Position numbers and translations under genes: made by a program
The notes under the pieces: generated by a model
Told to the model about the DNA's origin: nothing
Database searches by the model: none
What the model saw: only the letters and a program-made list of their open reading frames with translations
From: Taiwanofungus camphoratus
Lineage: Eukaryota > Basidiomycota > Agaricomycetes > Polyporales > Taiwanofungaceae
Direction of reading: 5' to 3'
Assembly: GCA_003999685.1 (NCBI GenBank)
Contig: CP021222.1
Location: 992,001 to 1,056,000 of the forward strand
DNA: 64,000 nt
Part shown: in pieces, positions 1-10,430 of the stretch
Layout: every line of letters begins with the position of its first letter
How positions within the stretch are numbered: the first letter of the stretch is position 1

Positions 1-1199
1 CGTCCTTGTAGTCCGGGTCGCCCGAGCCCACCTTGAGCGCGACGTTCGCCGCGATGATCGCCGGGTCGTCGCACACCGACTCGAGGAAGATCACGAAGAA
101 GCCCTTCTCCCGCGCGACGCGCTGCTCGATCTTGGCCCTGCGTGCGTGGCCGTCAGCGACTGCGGGCGCACACTGGAAACAGAACCAACGCACCTGCGGC
201 TGCGCGTGCTGTTCGTCGCGTCTGCATGCGCCCGTCAGCAGCAGCGCTCACACGTCAAGAAGCAAGGCGCGCGCGTACCGTGGATCCCGACGTTGCCGCC
301 CTCCTTGAGCCACTGGATCAGCATCTCCAGGCTGTCCTCTGCCAGCTGGTCACGCAGCCGGGTCGCCTCGGTGTTGTTGTGGCTAAAGTACTCTGCGTTA
401 TGGTTCTCGCGCAGGCCGCTCCTGAAACATGGGGCGGGAGGGAAAGCGTCTGTGCTCGGTCAGTCATGTACACGGGCTTCATGCTTACTGCTGAGCCTTT
501 TGACGCGCGCGAGAGCGGCGCAGCTGGCCTACGTTGAAGACCTGCGCGGGTGTGAGGAATAAGAGGGATGAAGGGCGACGACGGGAGACGGACCTTGACG
601 TCGTATTCGAGCCACTGGGCGGATGTCAGCGTGTGAGGGCGAGGAGAAAAAAGGCACAGCGGACTTTGAGATAGCGCATGAGCTTGTTGCTGAGGTAGGA
701 TTTGCCGCGGGCAGGGAGCCCGACCTGCGTCAGATTGAGCAAGCATGCGAGTGGACGAGCACGAGGGACAGACCATGGCAACGACGATCTTTGCCTCTGA
801 GTAGTCGGGCTTGGCGACTGGGAAACATGAGAGATCCATCACACGACCAGCGATGGGACATACCCTTGGTGCCGATGCCAACGACGGACGTGGGCGGGGT
901 AGCAGCCTGTGAGGGGATCTTGCTGCTCGCCGCCGACTGGTCAAACTGCTTCAGCCTGTGGGTGTGCGTGTCAGGAGCAGACATGACCGCCGTCCGTCGA
1001 CATGCGTGCACCAACGTGGGACTCACATGGGCCCGCCTGCACCGAACAAGGCGGGCGGGGTGACGGCGACGGCGACGGCGGCGGCGGGGAGAGGACCGCC
1101 TGGAAGATGCATGTCGTTGAGGGCGCTGTCGAGGTGCGCGAGCTCGCGGGGAGAGAGACGGGGAGAAGGTTGGGAAGAGGAGAGCTCGGGCGTGGCCAT
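1..1199 (-). CDS. 6-phosphofructo-2-kinase / fructose-2,6-bisphosphatase, 5' part (3' end outside window)
   Basis: The kinase domain makes fructose 2,6-bisphosphate, the allosteric regulator of glycolysis, in the cytosol. About seven exons are visible on the minus strand. The first begins with ATG at 1199 (MATPELSSSQPSP) and ends at 1027 before GTGAGT. Later exons give DYSEAKIVVAM joined to the P-loop GLPARGKSYLSNKLMRYLK (about 660-810), then WLEYDVK, VFNVGQLRRSRAR, and RENHNAEYFSHNN (about 400-430). The last visible exon has GFFVIFLESVCDD followed by VALKVGSGDPDYKD. These are family signatures of 6PF2K (Walker A, FNVG.RR, ESICDDP). Whether a phosphatase half follows cannot be seen. Oddity: where the family has a conserved D-A-T-N stretch, the splice model gives GIHVADGHARR (see findings). 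The start is only 64 bp from that of the divergent PBN1 gene. Confidence 0.88.
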
Positions 1200-1263
1200 G
1201 GTGTGCAGTAGTATCTAAATATATGCAATGCACGCAGGAGAGAGACGATTCGCCGATCCCAAG
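1200..1263. promoter_or_regulatory. 64-bp divergent promoter between PFK-2 and PBN1
   Basis: Only 64 bases separate the two start codons, which point away from each other. The interval contains the AT-rich core TCTAAATATATGCAAT (about 1213-1228) inside otherwise GC-rich DNA. Both 5' UTRs must be very short, or transcription of one gene must start inside the other. Confidence 0.5.
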
Positions 1264-2054
1264 ATGGACTTCGCTGCGCACGTGCCTGCACCGATCATGC
1301 CTCTGTCCTCCATGTCCTCCTCGTCCGCCCCGTCCTTCTCGCTCGCGTCTGCCACCGCCGCACAGGGCTTCCACTTTACATACTCGACCCGGATAACCAC
1401 CCGCCCCTCGCCCGCCTTCGCCCACTGCTCCCTGCACCTTCTCCACTCGCTCGTGCCCGACGTCTACGCCGACCCGTACGAGCTCCTCCACCAGCCCGCC
1501 TTCGCGTCCTCCCTCCGCGGCACACCCGACCTCGAGCTCCCCGTCGCTGCCGCCGACCCCGCGCCCTCTCTCCTGCTGCTCAACGTCTCCCTCCCAGCCC
1601 CCCCAGACACCCAGCCGCTCAACGTCTCCGTCGACGTCCCCCTCCACGCGCGGTACGCCCGCCCAGAACACACCGGCACGGGGTACCACGCTATCGCCCT
1701 CCCGCCGCCCGTCGGCTTTTGGGCTTGTCCCTCACCAGGTACGTGCACCGCGCCACTTAGCGCGCGCAGCCCCGCCTCACCACCAGCCGTGCAGGCCCGT
1801 ACCCGCACCCGCTTCCGGACGAGCTCATGCCGTACCTCTCACCGGACGCCTTCCCCGTGTCACGCCTCGCCTTCCCCCGCGTCGCCACCGGCGGGCGCAT
1901 GCGCCTTACCGTGCCCGTCGGGCGCAGCGCTGACCTCGCCCTCGTGGACGTCGGCACTGCCCTCACCATGCTGCTCGCCTTCCTCTACCTCGCCTTCGCC
2001 GCGGTGCGCACCGCCCGGCGCCTGCACGTGCATGCCCCGGAGAAGACACAATGA
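1264..2054 (+). CDS. PBN1: PBN1/PIG-X-like subunit of GPI mannosyltransferase I
   Basis: In the ER, PBN1/PIG-X stabilises the PIG-M/GPI14 enzyme that adds the first mannose to the GPI anchor precursor. There are two exons, 1264-1738 and 1795-2054. The 56-bp intron (GTACGTGC...GTGCAG) splices GFWACPSP to GPYPHPLPDELMPYL in frame. Family features are a luminal beta-rich region with FHFTYSTRITTRP, the GYHAIALPPP segment, and one C-terminal membrane helix (VDVGTALTMLLAFLYLAFAAV) followed by a short basic tail ending at TGA 2054. The N-terminus has no obvious cleavable signal. ATG 1264 is the first ATG; in-frame ATGs at 1297 and 1312 are alternatives. The protein is short (about 244 aa), as PIG-X is, compared with yeast Pbn1. 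The assignment rests on motif recognition. Confidence 0.72.
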
Positions 2055-2262
2055 CGAGTATGAACGAAAGCAGGTCAGTACAACGCGTAGCGTACAGTCT
2101 ACGGTAATGCGATACGATAGATCAGGCCGATGTGCAATGCAAGCAGGATGACGATATATACAGTCCGCGCGCCCTCCCCTCCCGTCCGTCCTCTTCCTCC
2201 CCCAGCTCCCCCAGCCAGCAAACCAAAAGACCCAAATCCCGAGACCAAGCGCCAGACCCCCG

Positions 2263-3134
2263 TCACGTCACGACACACCGCCGCGTCTTGACAATCTTGC
2301 CCCAGCGGCCGCGCATGCTCTCCCTCAGCGCGAGCGTAAACACCTCCTGCACGCCCGCGCCGAGCTTCGCGCTGCACTCGACGTACCGCGCCCCAATCTC
2401 GCGCGCCACCGCCAGCCCCTGCTCCGCCGACACCGGCGCCTGCCCCTGCGCGCTCAGCATCCGCCGCGTCTGCTCGTCCCGCCGCAGGTCCGTCTTCGTC
2501 CCCACCAGGATGATCGGCGTGCCCTCGCAGAAGTGCGCGACCTCTGGGTACCACTAGCCGGGTGGCGGTGGCAGTTGGTGGCGGCGAGGGAAGTGGAGGG
2601 CAGCGTCAGACGCGCAAGGGGAGTGTTGGCGGTCAATGTTAGATGAGTGACGGGAGCGCGAGATGAGAAGTGGCGGGGCGGGCGGACGCACCTTGTCTTG
2701 GACGTTGAGGAGGCTCACGGGAAAGTCGATGGAAAAGACGATGAGGATGACGTCGCTCTCGGGGTAGCTTAGTGGCCGCAGGCGGTCGTACTCTTCCTGG
2801 CCCGCGGTGTCCCAGAGCGCGAGCTCGACGAGCTTGCCCTCGAACTGCACCTGCGTCACGTAGTTCTCGAACACCGTCGGAACATACGCCTGTCGCACGC
2901 GTGCTCAACGCCGCGGGCGGACATGAGAGGCAGACGGCGGGGGGGGGACGCACCTCGGGGAAGCGGTTCTCCGCGTACACGATGAGCAGACACGTCTTGC
3001 CGCAGCCGCCTGGGGGCGCTGCGCTCAGCATGCGCTGCACGGGCTCAGAAGCTGCTGCGCGCACCGTCACCGACAACGACCAGCTTTCTCTTCACGTCCG
3101 GCCTCCGCGGGGGCTGTCCGTTCGCCGTGGCCAT
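2263..3134 (-). CDS. Rho-family small GTPase
   Basis: A membrane-attached GTP switch for polarity and the cell wall. The start ATG at 3134 gives [20 protein letters not shown]. Four exons splice to a full set of G motifs: P-loop GDGGCGKT (split by the first intron), effector loop [28 protein letters not shown], and after an intron ending in [17 protein letters not shown], then [12 protein letters not shown] and ECSAK. The Rho-specific insert (about [16 protein letters not shown]) separates it from Ras and Rab. The basic C-terminus ends KTRRCVVT, a CaaX prenylation box. [15 protein letters not shown] and VTQVQFEGK differ from canonical Rho1, so it may be a Rho2/Rho3/Rho4-type member; I cannot decide the paralogue. 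About 200 aa, the usual length. Confidence 0.92.
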
Positions 3135-3728
3135 CACGTATGGCTGCGGCGACGCTGGTCAGCAGGGCGCGCGCGCGGGAGGTCTGCAGGCGCGGCTCAC
3201 GGGTATGGATTAGTAAGTTTGGAAAGAACGTCGTGGGCCCGAGAGCAGAGAAGCCGAAGCTGCAATGAGATTGAGTGGGCTCTTGGTGGTGGTTTGGGTC
3301 GTGTAGTGTTCACGTGCCTGGCGCGCCTACCCCGGTCGCCCGGATCGCCCATTCGCATGCCGTACACCGTGCTGGCGGCAGCACGTAATCATCTATTTAT
3401 TTATTTACTCGTGTATTTACCGGAACGCAATGCACGCCGGGAGGCTCGTGGTCCATGCCCTTCTTTATATCATCGGTATAGTGTCACAGGGAATCTAGTT
3501 GTGGATGCAACTAACGCGTGGTACGGTAGGTCAATGGTCATGCAGCAGAGCGGATGGGATGGTGGAACAGGCGAGAGACACAGCACACAATACACAACAA
3601 ACAACACGCAAGAGACACCCCCGCGCGGCGCACCCCCGCACGCCGCGCCGTGCACCCCGGCGCCTTCGCAGCAGGGGGAGCGCAACCCCAGCAAACGCGA
3701 GCGAGCGAGCGAGCGAGCACGCGCGCGG
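3135..3728. other. Intergenic region upstream of Rho, downstream of DnaJ
   Basis: No gene recognised. It contains the Rho gene promoter side (3135-3500, with an A/T-rich run of ATTTATTTATTT at about 3394-3406) and the 3' region of the DnaJ gene. A short tetranucleotide repeat of GCGA units lies at about 3698-3718 just before the DnaJ stop codon. Confidence 0.6.
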
Positions 3729-5268
3729 TCATTGGTTCGCGCACTGCACGCGCGGCTGGTCGTCGTCCTCCTCCATCGCCTCCGCGCCCGCGTGCTCGCG
3801 CTGGCGCACGTCCGCCTCGTCGAGCTCGACGTCCTCGAGGAGCACGCCCTTGGGGAACTTCTCGAGCGGCGCGCGCGGCGGGAGCACGCGCTCGAGCAGC
3901 GGGATGTCCGCGGGGTCGATGTGCTCGGGGAACTTGATCGTGAAGTGCACGAAGAGGTCGCCCGGCTCGTGGTGCCGGTACGAAGGCATGCCCTGCCCGT
4001 GGATCACCTTCATCTCGCCTGGGCGCCGGTGTCAGCGGCGGAGCGGGTGACAGAGAGAGAGAGAGAGAGAGAGCAGAGAGGGCATACCATGCTTGATCAC
4101 CTCCCCTGGCGCGATGTTGACGATGAGTGCGCGATCGTCGAGGTGCTTGACGGCAAACTTGCCGCCGGCGAGTGCCGTGAGGAGGTCGATCTCCTGCTCG
4201 ATGAAGAGGTCGTTTTCCTGGCGCTTGAAGCGATCGTGGGGCTTCTCCTCGATGACGATGACCACGTCGCCGGGGGTGACGTCGGGCGCCTGATCGCTCT
4301 CGCCTAGGAACTTGATGGTCTGGCCGCCCTTCATGCCCTTGTCGATGTGCACCTCCAGGAACTTCTTCTCGCTGACGACCTTCTTGCCGTTGCACTGCTT
4401 GCACTTGTCCTTCTGGTTCACCGTCTCGCCGCTGCCCGAGCACGTGTCGCACGGCTGCTGGAGCTGCTGGATCATCGGCCCCATCTGCCGCAGCGTCATG
4501 CGCACCCCGCTCCCGCTGCACGCCCCGCACCGCTGCACCGCACCGTCCTTCCCGCCCTTCCCGCCGCACTTGCTGCAGATCACGTTGCGCGTGAGCGACA
4601 GCTTCGCCAGCTTGCCCTTGTACAGGTCCTCGAGCGTCACGTGCACGCGGTGCATCAGGTCCCTCGTTTTGCGCGGGCCCTGGCTGCGCGGCTGCCCGCC
4701 GCCGAAGAACCCGCCACCGCCGAACAGCTGGCTAAACAGGTCCTGCAAAAGAAACAAAAAAAGGAGGACGGGTACGAGTCCAGTCAGGGAGTGCGTTGGC
4801 GGCGACGGACGGGAGACGCACTTGTGGGTCCATGCCGCCCATGCCGCCCGACTCGCTCAGGCCCGCCTCGCCGCGCGCATCGTATATGCTTCGTTTTTGT
4901 GGATCCGAGAGGACCTCGTACCTGGAGCACGCCGTGAGCAGCGCGCGGAGGGGCAGCGGGGGACACGGATACGCACGCATGTGTGACTTCCTTGAAGAGC
5001 TCGGGGTCGCCGCCCTTGTCGGGGTGCAGGCGGAGGGCCCTGCGCGCGCGCGCATCACAGACAGGGTCAGGAGCAGTAGGAGGAGCAGAGCAGGAGAGAC
5101 GCGGCGTACTTCTTGCGGTAGGCCTTCTTGAGGTCGGCCTCGGATGCGTCGGGCGCGGCGTCGAGCAGGTCGTAGTATTTGCTGCGTGTGGCGCGCGCGC
5201 ATCGCGAGTGTGAGTATGGATCGCACGCTCGCGGCAACGGGCACTGGCACTCACGTTTCCTTGACCAT
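3729..5268 (-). CDS. YDJ1: Type I (class A) DnaJ co-chaperone, Ydj1/Mas5-like, farnesylated
   Basis: Cytosolic/ER-surface Hsp40 that feeds clients to Hsp70. ATG 5268 opens a short first exon (MVKET), spliced to KYYDLLDAAPDASEADLKKAYRKK. The next exon gives ALRLHPDKGGDPELFKEVTHA with the essential HPD motif, then YEVLSDPQKRSIYDARGEAGL. A G/F-rich linker (GGGGFFGGGQ) follows. The zinc-finger domain has four CxxCxGxG-type repeats: CSKCGGKGG, CGACSGSG, CDTCSGSG and CKQCNGKK. Two C-terminal substrate domains follow (KFLGESDQAPDVTPGDVV). The last exon ends DQPRVQCANQ, so the terminal CANQ is a CaaX farnesylation box like that of Ydj1 (CASQ). About 400 aa, full length. The intron near 4022-4085 carries a (GA)11 run. 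Confidence 0.95.
4052..4073. repeat. (AG)11 microsatellite in a DnaJ intron
   Basis: A perfect dinucleotide run of 22 bases lies within the last intron of the DnaJ gene. Read on the gene strand it is a CT tract between the donor and acceptor, so it supplies the polypyrimidine stretch of that intron. Confidence 0.9.
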
Positions 5269-5554
5269 CGTCGCGGGCGGCGAGGAGAGGCGTCAGGAAT
5301 GGTCGTGAGGAGGGCAGAAAAGCGGTGGGCTGCTGGATGAGTAACGAGGAAGGGACGCACAGAGCCGGCGGTGCGATAAAAGGCTCATGTCGAAGGGCAT
5401 GGAAGCCACCAGAAATTTCTCGGCAAGAGCCCCTCCGCTGCACAAATAGGCGCCCGTGCTCCTGCCTTTTCTAGCATACGTGTGTAAGACTCTGCGTACA
5501 TGCGTTCTATGGAGATCCGTGCATCCACCCCGTCGCCTTCCGCTGCCCCCTTTC

Positions 5555-7284
5555 CTAGCACGCCTCCTCCCCAGCGCTCACGTCCGGGTACACGTCGAAC
5601 CGCCGCTGCGTCGTCACCGGGATGCCCCCGCGCGCGTCGTGGAGCACCTGCGGGTCTGTGTGCGTGCGGTCAGCAGCGCGCTCCAGAGCAGCTGCGCGGG
5701 GTACGCACCGATGCGCGCGTAGACGATCTCCTCGTCGTGCGCGGCCTCCGCGAGCACCTTGCCCCTGCGCAGAGCGGCCCGTGAGTGGACGCGCGCGACA
5801 GACAACGCGGAGCTGCTTACATCGGGTCGACGACCATCGAGTGGCCCCACTGGCGCGCGCCCACGAGCCAGCGTTCCGAGTTCCGAGTTCAGTAGTCGGG
5901 TGGGAATGTCGAGTCCATAATTTAGAGTGCACCGTTTGCAGCCGAAAAGTTCGCGTGGGCAGTCCAGAATCCAAAAGAATCAGAGCTTAGCATTCAGTAT
6001 CCGCCTGTGCCTCGCGGAGGACGGGAGACCCTCACCGCGTGGTACCCCGCCGACAAGTCGCGCGCGGGACTGCACATCGCGAAGAACACCTGGTTGTCGA
6101 CCGCGCTGCGTGCGGCGGGGGTCGCGTCAGCCGGGCGGTCTGGAGGGGCAGGGCAGACGGCACGCCGCACTCACCGCGCGCGCTGGAGCAGCTCCCAGTG
6201 CAGAGGGCCCGTCGTGAGGTTGAACGCGCCGGGGTAGACGAGCACCTGGCAGCCTGCTGGGGGTGTCAGCGTGCCTCGGGTGCGGGCGGGGCAGACGCAC
6301 CGCGGCGGGCGTTGATCATGGCGAGCTCGGGGAAGCGCACGTCGTAGCAGATGCCGAGGCCGATGCGCGCAAAGTCTGGCGCACGCGCGCGCGATGTAGT
6401 GCGTGAGCGTAGGGAAGGAAGGGGAGAGGAAGAGGGGCACCTGTATCGAAGTAGTTCATGCTGGACCCGCCGGTGAGGGTCTCGCTCTCCTGCGCGAGCG
6501 TGAGCTGGGGAGGGAAGCGTGCGGAGGGGAGCGCGGACTTGCCTTGAAGGTGATCTTGCCGGGGATGTCGATGTCGAAGAGGTGCACCTTGCGGTGCAGC
6601 GCGACGAGCGCGCCTGTGGGCGGGTGTGCTCAGACGGCGGCGGCGCGACAGAGAGAGTGGAGAGCAGGATGAGCTGACCTTTGGGGGAGTAGACTGTTGC
6701 GGTGTTGTAGAGCTTGCCGTCGGCCTCGTCACGCTCTGGGATGGAGCCTGTGTACCACGCTCGCTGTCACTGGGGGAGACGCGGAGAAGGAGGCAGAGGG
6801 GGAGACGCACCGCCGAGGAGCCAGACGCCTGCGTCGCGGGCAGCGGCGGCGAGGGCGCGGACAGAGGGGCTGGGGGACGCGGCGGTGTCGTAGGGGGCTG
6901 CGGGGGCGTAGGCGATGGGCTCTGCGTAGACGGGGAAGTGGACGTGGCCGTAGGGCGAGTTGAAGCATTCCTGGTGGGGGGTGAGCATGCGGACGGCGGA
7001 GAAGAGAAGGGGGACGCACGGGGAGGACGACGAGGTCTGGCTTTGGGTGTGCGCTGGCGGCCTTGAGGATCATGTCGCGGGCATGGGCGAGGTTGGCTGT
7101 GTGGGCGGGAGGGAGGGGTAGGTGAGCAGGCGTGCGGGGGAGGGCGAGAGCGGGAGGGCGCACCGGACTTGTCTGCGCCGACTTGGCCGAGCTGGATGAG
7201 GGCGAGGGTGAACGGCTTGAGGGCGGGCGGGGGCGGGGACATGGCGTGGGCAGAGAGATATCGGGGGAGGGTGCGGGGGAACAT
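5555..7284 (-). CDS. NIT2: Nitrilase-superfamily omega-amidase (Nit2/Nit3-like)
   Basis: Omega-amidase hydrolyses alpha-ketoglutaramate and alpha-ketosuccinamate. About nine small exons read [30 protein letters not shown], then [20 protein letters not shown] (catalytic Glu), [19 protein letters not shown] (catalytic Lys), and [15 protein letters not shown] (catalytic Cys). These are followed by [30 protein letters not shown] and [17 protein letters not shown]. The last exon is [20 protein letters not shown] ending near EEAC. So the Glu-Lys-Cys triad is complete. The intron between GYHA and WGHS (about 5850-6027) is much longer than the rest. Two in-frame ATGs compete: 7242 ([11 protein letters not shown]) and 7284 ([18 protein letters not shown]). 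The longer form looks like a mitochondrial presequence. It diverges from the lipid kinase gene. Confidence 0.9.
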
Positions 7285-7361
7285 CGGTGCTCGGCGCGAT
7301 CAGCGATAAGATCGGGCGCTATCTCCAGGTTCGCCGCCAGTGCTGCTCGACGTCCCCCGCC
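7285..7361. promoter_or_regulatory. Very short divergent promoter, nitrilase / lipid kinase
   Basis: Between the upstream nitrilase ATG (7284, minus) and the lipid-kinase ATG (7362, plus) lie 77 bases; from the inner nitrilase ATG (7242) it is 119 bases. The two genes must share promoter elements. No clear TATA box is visible. The GATAAGATCGGGCGC stretch at about 7306-7320 contains a GATA core. Confidence 0.45.
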
Positions 7362-8632
7362 ATGCCCGTCCTCGTGATCTCCAACCCCGCCTGCGGCGAT
7401 CGCACCGCCCCCGCCTTCGTCTCTGCCCACGTCCTCCCCCTCCTCTCCGCCCACGCCATCACCCCCGCAGCCGTCCTCGCCACAGAGCACCCCGGCCACG
7501 CAGCCGCCCTCGTCGCACACCACCTCGCCGCCACCGACGATCCCACCACCGTCATCCTCGCCTCGGGCGACGGCACGCTCCACGAGATCGTCGACGCCCT
7601 CGCGACCGCCCCGCCCCCCCGCCCACTCAACTTCGCCCTCGTCCCCTGCGGCACTGCAAACGCCCTCTATGCCTCCCTCTTTCCCCCAGCCGACGGCGAC
7701 GGCGACGCGGTGGAGTACAAGCTGCGCTCCGTGCGCGCCTTCGCCACCCGCGGCACCACCGCCCCCCTCGCCCTCGCCCTCACCACGCTCGTCCCCCCGC
7801 CCACGCCCGCCCCGACCCCCCCACGCACCGCCATCTCCGCCGTCGTCGCCTCCACCTCCCTGCACGCCGCCATCCTCGCCGACTCCGAGGCCCTCCGCGC
7901 CTCCATCCCCGGCCTCGCCCGCTTCCAGACCGCCGCCGCCCAGAACATCGCCCGGTGGTACCGCGCCTCCGCGACGCTCCTCCCCGCGCGCGGCACCCGC
8001 GCCGTCGAGCTCTTCGACGCGCGCAGCGGCCGCTTCGCGCCCCACCCCCACAGCACCCCCGCCGCACCCGCCGTCGCGCTCGCCGGCCCGTTCGCGTACT
8101 TCCTCAGCACCGTCAACGCGGACCGTCTCGAGCCCGCGTTCCGCATCGCCCCGCACGCGCGCAGCGGCGACACCGCTGGCGAGGGCGAGGGCGCGGCGCT
8201 GCACCTCGTCGTCGTGCGCCCCCGACGCGACCCCGCGCTCGCAGCGGATGCGGACACGGACGACGCGCGCGCCGCGTTCGCGCACAAGACCGCCGCGGTG
8301 CTCCGCGCCGCGTACGCGGACGGCGCGCACGTGCGCATGCGGTATGCGCGTGATGGCACGCTGCTGCACGGCGGCGACGGCGACGGCGACGACGAAGGCG
8401 CGGCGGTGGTGGAGTACTTCCGCGTGGGCGGCTGGGAGTGGAAGCCGGTAAGTGCGGTCTCGTTCTCGCTGACGGGCGGCTGACCGCCCCGCGCGCGCAG
8501 GACAGCACGGACGACCGCGCGCACCTCGTGTGCGCCGACGGCGACATCCTGCGCATCGAGCCGGGCGGCAAGGCGGTGTGCACGGTCGTCGCGCCCGCCG
8601 ACGCGCACCCGCGGTTCGCGGTGTACGTGTGA
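7362..8632 (+). CDS. Diacylglycerol / sphingoid-base kinase-like protein
   Basis: A lipid kinase of the DAGK catalytic superfamily, with a long-chain base or diacylglycerol as likely substrate. Exons are 7362-8447 and 8501-8632; the intron GTAAGTGC...GCGCAG is in frame between EWKP and DSTDDRAHL. Start ATG 7362 gives MPVLVISNPACGD, the nucleotide-binding start of the family. It is followed by VILASGDGTLHEIVDAL (the GDGT loop) and FALVPCGTANALY. A C-terminal beta domain includes VEYFRVGGWEWKP, CADGDILRI and AVYV at the end. About 405 aa, similar to the short fungal and plant forms and lacking the extra regions of yeast Lcb4/5. Encoded by extremely GC-rich codons, including a GDGDGD run from a GGCGAC repeat near 8372. 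Confidence 0.82.
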
Positions 8633-8833
8633 GTGGCGCTGCCGCACACCCGCGGGCTGTAAATTGCGTGTGGACGTAGATATAGACTGTAGATTGGGCG
8701 GGGTCGATGTAGCAGTACAAAACTGTAATTGTGCAACTCTGTAACTCGCGTGCTCTAGGAATGCGCTGTATTACCCCTCGTTCCTCCCTTCATGGTATAT
8801 ATATGGTGACGAAACAAGTCGGGGCCGGTAGGG

Positions 8834-10083
<1,250 letters not shown>

Positions 10084-10107
10084 GGCGATCTGATAGCGGA
10101 TGATAGA

Positions 10108-10296
10108 TCACTGCTGCTGAGGTCTGTCAGGGCTTTCGTTGTGACGCGGAGGCACGAGGGGGTTGTCTTGCTGTCGAGGTTGTCTCGATGCGGGATATCT
10201 CGCTGCTCTGTAGTTCACGAGCCAGTAGAATGCGCCGAACGAGGCGACAGAGAGGCCGAGAAAGAGAAAGGGATTGGGTGCCTTGTTGGCCGGCAT
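10108..10296 (-). CDS. Small single-pass membrane protein, 62 aa
   Basis: A short intronless ORF starting at ATG 10296 (MPANKAPNPFLFLGLSVASF) with one hydrophobic segment at residues 9-28. It then has YRAARYPASRQPRQQDNPL and a Pro/Asn/Gln-rich tail. I recall similar N-terminal ANKAPNP-type small proteins annotated as hypothetical in many fungi, but no function. It lies 25 bp downstream of the UMP kinase start codon side, on the same strand, and 134 bp from the divergent WD40 gene. A mitochondrial inner membrane or ER location is only a guess. Confidence 0.62.
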   Translation of the reverse strand: MPANKAPNPFLFLGLSVASFGAFYWLVNYRAARYPASRQPRQQDNPLVPPRHNESPDRPQQQ

Positions 10297-10430
10297 GGAA
10301 CAGGAAAGGAAGGAGGAGTTTGGCACTGTTGGGCAACGGCTTTGGATTCTAACATGCACAAACAAACCAGCTCCTCCCGTGGACCACGTGCGTGACCGCG
10401 TACGTTGCTTCACCTTTTTATCTTGTCAGT
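10297..10430. promoter_or_regulatory. Divergent promoter, small membrane protein / WD40 gene
   Basis: 134 bases separate the divergent start codons at 10296 (minus) and 10431 (plus). The interval includes CACGTGCGTGACC near 10385-10397, an E-box (CACGTG). This interval also coincides with the visible drop in GC content. Confidence 0.4.

Noticed and set aside
2772-4307. 511-codon plus-strand ORF opposite Rho and DnaJ
   Set aside because: Antisense to conserved coding exons, with Arg/Ala-rich composition expected from GC-rich shadow frames.
3538-4569. 343-codon minus-strand ORF overlapping DnaJ
   Set aside because: An alternative frame of the DnaJ exons and introns; the DnaJ frame carries the zinc fingers and CaaX box.
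7287-7361. Upstream extension of the lipid kinase reading frame
   Set aside because: It begins at GTG, not ATG, and the family's nucleotide-binding start is at ATG 7362.
6729-8720. 663-codon minus-strand ORF across the nitrilase and lipid-kinase genes
   Set aside because: It is a shadow frame produced by high GC content. It is made of low-complexity Arg/Gly/Glu runs, overlaps two well-supported genes, and has no family motif.
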